Shown here: positions 6,373 through 8,916 of the stretch, in pieces
Numbering within the stretch: position 1 is the first letter of the stretch
Layout of the letters: each line of letters begins with the position of its first letter
Assembly: GCA_903917505.1 (NCBI GenBank)
Contig: CAIXAY010000341.1
Location: forward strand, 1-8,916
Length of the DNA stretch: 8,916 nt
From: an uncultured beta proteobacterium
GTDB lineage: Bacteria; Pseudomonadota; Gammaproteobacteria; Burkholderiales; Rhodocyclaceae
Direction of reading: 5' to 3'
Program-made: the position numbers and the translations under genes
Notes under the pieces: model-generated
Databases searched by the model: none
What the model was told of the DNA's origin: nothing
What the model saw: the letters and a program-made list of their open reading frames with translations, nothing else

Positions 6373-6855
6373 TCACGCCTCCTTCTTGCCGGCCATGCTT
6401 TGCGCGGCGAGCTGCACGGCGCGCAGCACGCGGTCGTGCGAACCGCAGCGGCAGAGATTGCCGGCCAGCGCGCTCTTCACTTCGGCGTTGTTCGGGTGCG
6501 GCTTCTGCTGCAGCAGCGCGACGCTGGCCATGACCATGCCGTTGCTGCAATAGCCGCATTGCGCGGCCTGCTCGGCGATGAAGGCGGCCTGCACCGGATG
6601 CGGCTTTTCGGCGCTGCCGATGCCTTCGAGCGTGGTGATCTTCTTGCCGACCGCCGCCGATACCGGGAACACGCAGGAAAACATCGCGTGGCCGTCGATG
6701 AGCACCGTGCAACTGCCGCATTGACCGAGACCGCAGCCGAATTTCGCAGCGTGCAGGCCGAGCTGGTTGCGCAGCACATAGAGCAGCGGCTGACTCGGGT
6801 CCCATGACTCGACCACTTGCGGCTTGCCATTGACCATCAAACGGTAGCTTGCCAT
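6373..6855 (-). CDS. [2Fe-2S] small subunit of the molybdenum hydroxylase (IorA/NicA-like)
   Basis: This 160-residue protein carries both [2Fe-2S] clusters of the molybdenum hydroxylase family. The N-terminal plant-ferredoxin-type cluster uses C41, C46, C49 and C61 (FGCGLGQCGSCT). The C-terminal helical-bundle cluster uses C100, C103, C135 and C137 (QCGYCSNGM and LCRCGS). It passes electrons from the molybdenum site of its partner, encoded 1 nt downstream, to an acceptor not encoded here. It has no signal of its own and is presumably exported folded with the Tat-signalled large subunit. The ATG at 6855 is chosen because GGAGGAG lies 6 nt upstream; an in-frame start at 6918 would add 21 residues unlike the family N-terminus. 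No FAD subunit, XdhC-type maturation gene or cytochrome gene is present. Length and motifs are normal. Confidence 0.92.
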   Translation of the reverse strand: MASYRLMVNGKPQVVESWDPSQPLLYVLRNQLGLHAAKFGCGLGQCGSCTVLIDGHAMFSCVFPVSAAVGKKITTLEGIGSAEKPHPVQAAFIAEQAAQCGYCSNGMVMASVALLQQKPHPNNAEVKSALAGNLCRCGSHDRVLRAVQLAAQSMAGKKEA

Positions 6856-6861
6856 CTGCGA

Positions 6862-6868
6862 CTCCTCC
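6862..6868 (-). promoter_or_regulatory. Ribosome-binding site that fixes the start of the [2Fe-2S] subunit
   Basis: On the minus strand GGAGGAG precedes the ATG at 6855 by 6 nt. It favours this start over the upstream in-frame ATG at 6918. Confidence 0.7.
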
Positions 6869-6905
6869 AGGCCGGTAAGTTGATGCCGCTTTCGCCCGCG
6901 AGCCG

Positions 6906-6935
6906 ATTGTGCGCGCAAAGCGCTGCGGATTTCAA
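6906..6935 (-). promoter_or_regulatory. Possible sigma70 promoter for the molybdenum hydroxylase pair
   Basis: On the minus strand TTGAAA (6935-6930, 5 of 6 consensus bases) and CACAAT (6911-6906, 4 of 6) are 18 bp apart. The leader to the ATG at 6855 would be about 45 nt. This is a pattern match only. Confidence 0.33.
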
Positions 6936-6990
6936 GTCGGCCCCCGTTCGCTCAGTGGCCGATGCGACGATGATATTTTTCGCATTGCTT

Positions 6991-7007
6991 TTTAAGTCTT
7001 GCTTAAG
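6991..7007 (+). promoter_or_regulatory. PmrA/QseB-type response-regulator box upstream of the HtrA-type protease
   Basis: TTTAAG-N5-CTTAAG is a direct repeat that fits the YTTAAK-N5-YTTAAK consensus of PmrA/BasR and QseB-type OmpR-family regulators at every defined position. It lies about 68 nt before the protease start, in an AT-rich patch. A weak -10-like TAGGAT lies at 7019-7024, so the box would overlap the -35 position, as at activator-dependent promoters. Known biology is that such regulators respond to metal, pH or envelope signals. No cognate two-component genes are in the window, so regulation here is inferred. Confidence 0.5.
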
Positions 7008-7061
7008 GATTGCGGTCGTAGGATTTCTCCATCGCCAAGCATGTCGCTTGCGCATTTCTAC

Positions 7062-7066
7062 AGGAG
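7062..7066 (+). promoter_or_regulatory. Ribosome-binding site that fixes the start of the protease
   Basis: AGGAG lies 8 nt before the ATG at 7075. The frame is open upstream to 6817, but that extension crosses the promoter region and would bury the signal peptide 86 residues inside the protein. Confidence 0.7.
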
Positions 7067-7074
7067 AAACAAAC

Positions 7075-8544
7075 ATGTCTTCGACGACCTTGAAAAGAAG
7101 CGTGATTGCCGTCGCCCTGGCGGCGGCTCTGACCGGCGCCTACTCGCTCGGCGGCGAACACGGCCTGTGGCCGGCCCAGGCCGCGCCGGCGCCGGCCGCC
7201 GCGCTGGCGGCGCCGGGAACGAGTATTTCGACGCCGGCCAGCGCCTTGCCCGACATGACCAGCATCGTCGCGCAGAACGGCGCGGCGGTGGTCAACATCA
7301 GCGTCTCCGGGACGGTGAAGAATCCGGCCCTGGCCCCCGATATGCCGCAGCTCGATCCGAACGATCCGTTCTATGAATTCTTCCGCCATTTCCGCATGCC
7401 ACAGCAGCAGGGCGGTGCGCCGATGCGCGGCCAGGCCTCGGGCTTCGTCCTGCGCGATGACGGCATCATATTGACCAATGCGCACGTCGTCGATGGCGCC
7501 GACGAAGTGACGGTGAAGTTCATCGACAAGCGCGAATTCAAGGCCAAGGTGCTCGGTGTCGACAAGGCCAGCGACGTGGCGGTACTCAAGATCGATGCGC
7601 ACAATCTGCCGACGCTGAAGATCGGCAGTGCGGCCAACGCCCGCGTCGGCGAATGGGTGCTGGCCATCGGTTCGCCGTTCGGCTTCGAGAACAGCGCCAC
7701 CGCCGGCATCATCTCGGCCAAGTCGCGTTCGCTGCCCGATGACAATTACGTGTCCTTCATCCAGACCGACGTCGCCGTTAACCCCGGAAACTCGGGCGGC
7801 CCGCTGTTCAACATGGCCGGCGAGGTGATCGGCATCAACTCGCAGATCTACAGCCGCAGCGGCGGTTACCAGGGAATTTCGTTCGCCATTCCGATCGATC
7901 TGGCGATGAAAGTCGAGGACCAGATCGTCAAGCACGGCAAGGTCGATCGCGGCCGGCTCGGCATCGCCATCCAGGAAGTCAATTCGTCACTGGCCGAATC
8001 GTTCGGCTTGAAGAGCGCCACCGGCGCGCTGGTCAGTTCGACCGAGAACGGCAGCCCCGCGGCCAAGGCCGGCCTGGAGCCGGGCGATGTCATCCTGGCG
8101 TTGAACGGCAAGGAAATCACCAGCGCCAGCGAATTGCCGCCGCTGGTCGCCGACATGCGGCCGGGGGAGAGCGCGAAGCTGAAGGTCTGGCGCAAGGGCG
8201 CGACACGCGAAATCGACGTGCAGGTCGGCGCGCAGAAGGCCGACAGGGTGGCGAGCGCGGGCGACAAGGCGGCCAGCCAGGGACGCCTCGGCCTCGCCGT
8301 GCGCCAGTTGACGCCCGACGAACGGCGCCAGCTCGACAGCAGGAACGGTCTGCTCGTCGAAGATGTCGCCGGCGCCGCGGCGCGCGCCGGCATCCAGCCG
8401 GGCGACGTGCTGCTCTCGGTCAACGGCGAACCGGTCAATAGCGTCGAGCAGTTGCGCTCGCTGGTCGCCAAGGCCGGCAAGCGGGTGGCCCTGCTCGTGC
8501 AGCGCGACGACGCCAAGCTCTTCGTCCCGGTCGATATCGGCTGA
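7075..8544 (+). CDS. htrA: Do/DegP/DegQ (HtrA) family periplasmic serine endoprotease
   Basis: This 489-residue protein is the envelope quality-control protease and chaperone that degrades misfolded periplasmic and outer-membrane proteins. It starts with a signal peptide (K7-R8, hydrophobic 9-25, possible cleavage after A-Q-A near 34-36). An Ala/Pro-rich linker (36-60) leads to the trypsin-like domain (about 60-285) with the full triad: H137 (TNAHVVD), D167 (ASDVAVLKID) and S240 (NPGNSGGPL). Two PDZ domains follow (about 292-385 and 403-487); each has a PGDV segment (336-339 and 442-445). The length fits MucD/DegQ-type proteins, and the LA loop (about 92-120, rich in Phe, Arg and Gln) is moderate. 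It stands alone as a plus-strand gene, divergent from the molybdenum hydroxylase pair, with a PmrA-type box upstream. No anti-sigma or mucA/rseA-like gene adjoins it. The symbol is a family-level label; degP, degQ or mucD orthology is not separable here. Confidence 0.95.
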   Translation: MSSTTLKRSVIAVALAAALTGAYSLGGEHGLWPAQAAPAPAAALAAPGTSISTPASALPDMTSIVAQNGAAVVNISVSGTVKNPALAPDMPQLDPNDPFYEFFRHFRMPQQQGGAPMRGQASGFVLRDDGIILTNAHVVDGADEVTVKFIDKREFKAKVLGVDKASDVAVLKIDAHNLPTLKIGSAANARVGEWVLAIGSPFGFENSATAGIISAKSRSLPDDNYVSFIQTDVAVNPGNSGGPLFNMAGEVIGINSQIYSRSGGYQGISFAIPIDLAMKVEDQIVKHGKVDRGRLGIAIQEVNSSLAESFGLKSATGALVSSTENGSPAAKAGLEPGDVILALNGKEITSASELPPLVADMRPGESAKLKVWRKGATREIDVQVGAQKADRVASAGDKAASQGRLGLAVRQLTPDERRQLDSRNGLLVEDVAGAAARAGIQPGDVLLSVNGEPVNSVEQLRSLVAKAGKRVALLVQRDDAKLFVPVDIG

Positions 8545-8550
8545 TGAATT

Positions 8551-8588
8551 GCGGGGCGGACGGGAATCAGGACTTCCGCCCGCCCTGC
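8551..8588. terminator. GC-rich hairpin after the protease gene, possible weak bidirectional terminator
   Basis: Arms 8551-8566 and 8574-8588 pair with one wobble, one mismatch and one bulge around a 7-nt loop. The hairpin begins 6 nt after the protease stop, and the stop codon of the minus-strand small gene lies in the loop. There is no T-run on either strand, so it is a weak intrinsic terminator at best. It might instead protect the 3' ends of both convergent transcripts. Confidence 0.33.
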
Positions 8589-8737
8589 GCGCCGCCCTTG
8601 TCCCAGCCGTAACGCACCGTTCTCTGCCAGCGGCTGTCAGCCTGGCGCAAGGGATTCGCGACGGACTTCGCCGGCGCCTTGCCGACGTGAACCGGTTTTG
8701 CCGGAGCGGGCGGTCTGGCTTTCGCTTTGCTCGTCAT
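8567..8737 (-). CDS. Small basic hypothetical protein
   Basis: I do not recognise this 56-residue protein. It starts MTSKAKARPPAPAKPVHVG and is rich in Ala, Pro, Lys and Arg up to about residue 30. A more ordered-looking end follows, with R-W-Q-R-T-V-R-Y-G-W-D-K-G-G. It has no membrane segment or cysteines, and its net charge is strongly positive. The low-complexity N-terminus with an aromatic and Arg C-terminus could suit nucleic-acid or ribosome binding, but that is only inference. The ATG at 8737 is preferred, with a weak GGA 10 nt upstream; an in-frame GTG at 8752 would add five residues. It is convergent with the protease gene, and its end overlaps a GC hairpin. The clean start in AT-rich DNA and the high-GC codons favour a real gene, but short length keeps confidence moderate. 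Confidence 0.5.
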   Translation of the reverse strand: MTSKAKARPPAPAKPVHVGKAPAKSVANPLRQADSRWQRTVRYGWDKGGAQGGRKS

Positions 8738-8753
8738 ATCGTTATTTTCCACA

Positions 8754-8766
8754 GGACAACTTGTCC
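8754..8766. repeat. 13-bp perfect palindrome upstream of the small basic protein
   Basis: GGACAA-C-TTGTCC is a perfect inverted repeat around one central base, 16 nt upstream of the small gene's ATG on the minus strand. It could be an operator or a 5'-leader structure. It shares the GACAA/TTGTC half-sites with the palindrome at 93-106 but has a different centre spacing. Confidence 0.35.
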
Positions 8767-8773
8767 GTCATCA

Positions 8774-8793
8774 CGTCATCCCGGCGAAAGCCC
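8774..8793. repeat. Partial copy of a REP-like dispersed repeat
   Basis: CGTCATCCCGGCGAAAGCCC resembles the first half of the common intergenic repeat in which CGTCATCCCGGCGAAAGCC continues into GGGATCC. Here the second half is missing: after GCCC the sequence turns to ATAAGCGCTAAC. It is recognised from general familiarity with GC-rich proteobacterial genomes, and no second copy is in this window. Confidence 0.4.
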
Positions 8794-8916
8794 ATAAGCG
8801 CTAACTTAATATCGAGAGCAGGTGTGCCTTTTGTGAAATACGCTTTCGTGTTGCTTCTGCCAGTTGGTGCGCCACTGCGGGCCAATTGCGTTGCGCATCG
8901 TACAGCGAAAGTGTGG
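8793..8916. mobile_element. Possible end of an insertion sequence running off the right edge
   Basis: A half REP-like repeat stops abruptly near 8793 and is followed by CATAAGCGCTAACTTAAT, which has the look of an IS terminal repeat. A minus-strand frame running in from the right edge stops inside this sequence (8801-8803), a layout common in insertion sequences. Base composition is less GC-rich than the neighbouring genes. Only about 120 bp are visible, and no transposase motif or second terminal repeat can be seen. Confidence 0.25.
8801..8914 (-). CDS. C-terminal fragment of an unidentified protein, cut by the window edge
   Basis: A minus-strand frame is open from the right edge to a TAG at 8803-8801 and gives 37 residues, including YDAQRNWPAVAHQLAEATRK and a Leu-rich end (HLLSILS). 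It looks like the end of an amphipathic helix rather than random GC-rich translation. Its codons are less G/C-ending than the other genes here, which may mean a mobile or foreign origin. Both other minus-strand frames are also open over much of this stretch, so the choice of frame is uncertain. A transposase C-terminus is possible from context; no family is assigned. Confidence 0.3.
   Translation of the reverse strand, partial: TLSLYDAQRNWPAVAHQLAEATRKRISQKAHLLSILS

Noticed and set aside
4440..6533. A 697-codon open frame on the plus strand across the molybdenum hydroxylase genes
   Set aside because: It is antisense to two clearly recognisable subunits, its translation is rich in Arg, Ala and Gly with no domain, and long shadow frames are expected in GC-rich coding DNA.
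6817..7074. An 86-residue N-terminal extension of the protease
   Set aside because: It would cross the PmrA-type box and the promoter region and place the signal peptide internally, whereas a good ribosome-binding site precedes the ATG at 7075.
7003..7935. A 310-codon minus-strand frame opposite the protease
   Set aside because: It is a shadow of the HtrA-type coding sequence; the His/Arg/Asp-rich translation has no family features.
385..8544. tRNA, rRNA or CRISPR-like structure
   Set aside because: No regularly spaced repeats, no cloverleaf with a CCA-type end and no rRNA-like conserved stretches were seen; the region is filled by protein-coding genes.

Overview
This 8.9-kb window looks like chromosomal DNA of a GC-rich Gram-negative bacterium, most likely a betaproteobacterium (Rhodocyclales-like). 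That guess rests on the strongly G/C-ending codons, several twin-arginine (Tat) exported oxidoreductases, an HtrA/Deg periplasmic protease with a PmrA/QseB-type box upstream, and a membrane-anchored bacteriohemerythrin. It comes from reading the sequence, not from a search. I saw no rRNA, tRNA or CRISPR array.

Layout. Positions 1-142 are AT-rich and non-coding; they hold a hairpin with a T-rich tail that fits a terminator for the minus-strand hemerythrin gene (143-784). A 230-bp divergent intergenic region (785-1014) carries a good minus-strand promoter and a perfect 10-bp palindrome. Next comes a plus-strand three-gene unit: a Tat-signalled F420/NADP-oxidoreductase-like Rossmann protein (1015-1758), a polytopic membrane protein resembling ATP:ADP/nucleotide antiporters (1806-3164) and a Tat-signalled aldo/keto reductase (3166-4146). 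The last two are separated by 1 nt. Converging on it is a minus-strand pair, a Tat-signalled molybdopterin hydroxylase large subunit (4158-6371) and its [2Fe-2S] small subunit (6373-6855), also 1 nt apart. A divergent intergenic region with a PmrA-type box leads to a plus-strand Do/HtrA protease (7075-8544). After it lie a small basic protein on the minus strand (8567-8737) and a right-hand edge that looks like a junction with a mobile element.

How it may work together. Three of the six main genes encode redox enzymes with Tat signals, and a fourth (the [2Fe-2S] subunit) is expected to be exported with its signal-bearing partner. The window is therefore rich in cell-envelope redox chemistry, with an envelope protease and an O2/iron-binding membrane protein alongside. 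The most intriguing unit is the 1015-4146 operon. It pairs two putatively exported nicotinamide-nucleotide-dependent enzymes with a membrane protein of the nucleotide-antiporter type, which raises the untested possibility of a periplasmic NAD(P)(H) system with its own nucleotide carrier. The hemerythrin is also odd: the position of its conserved aspartate iron ligand is alanine.
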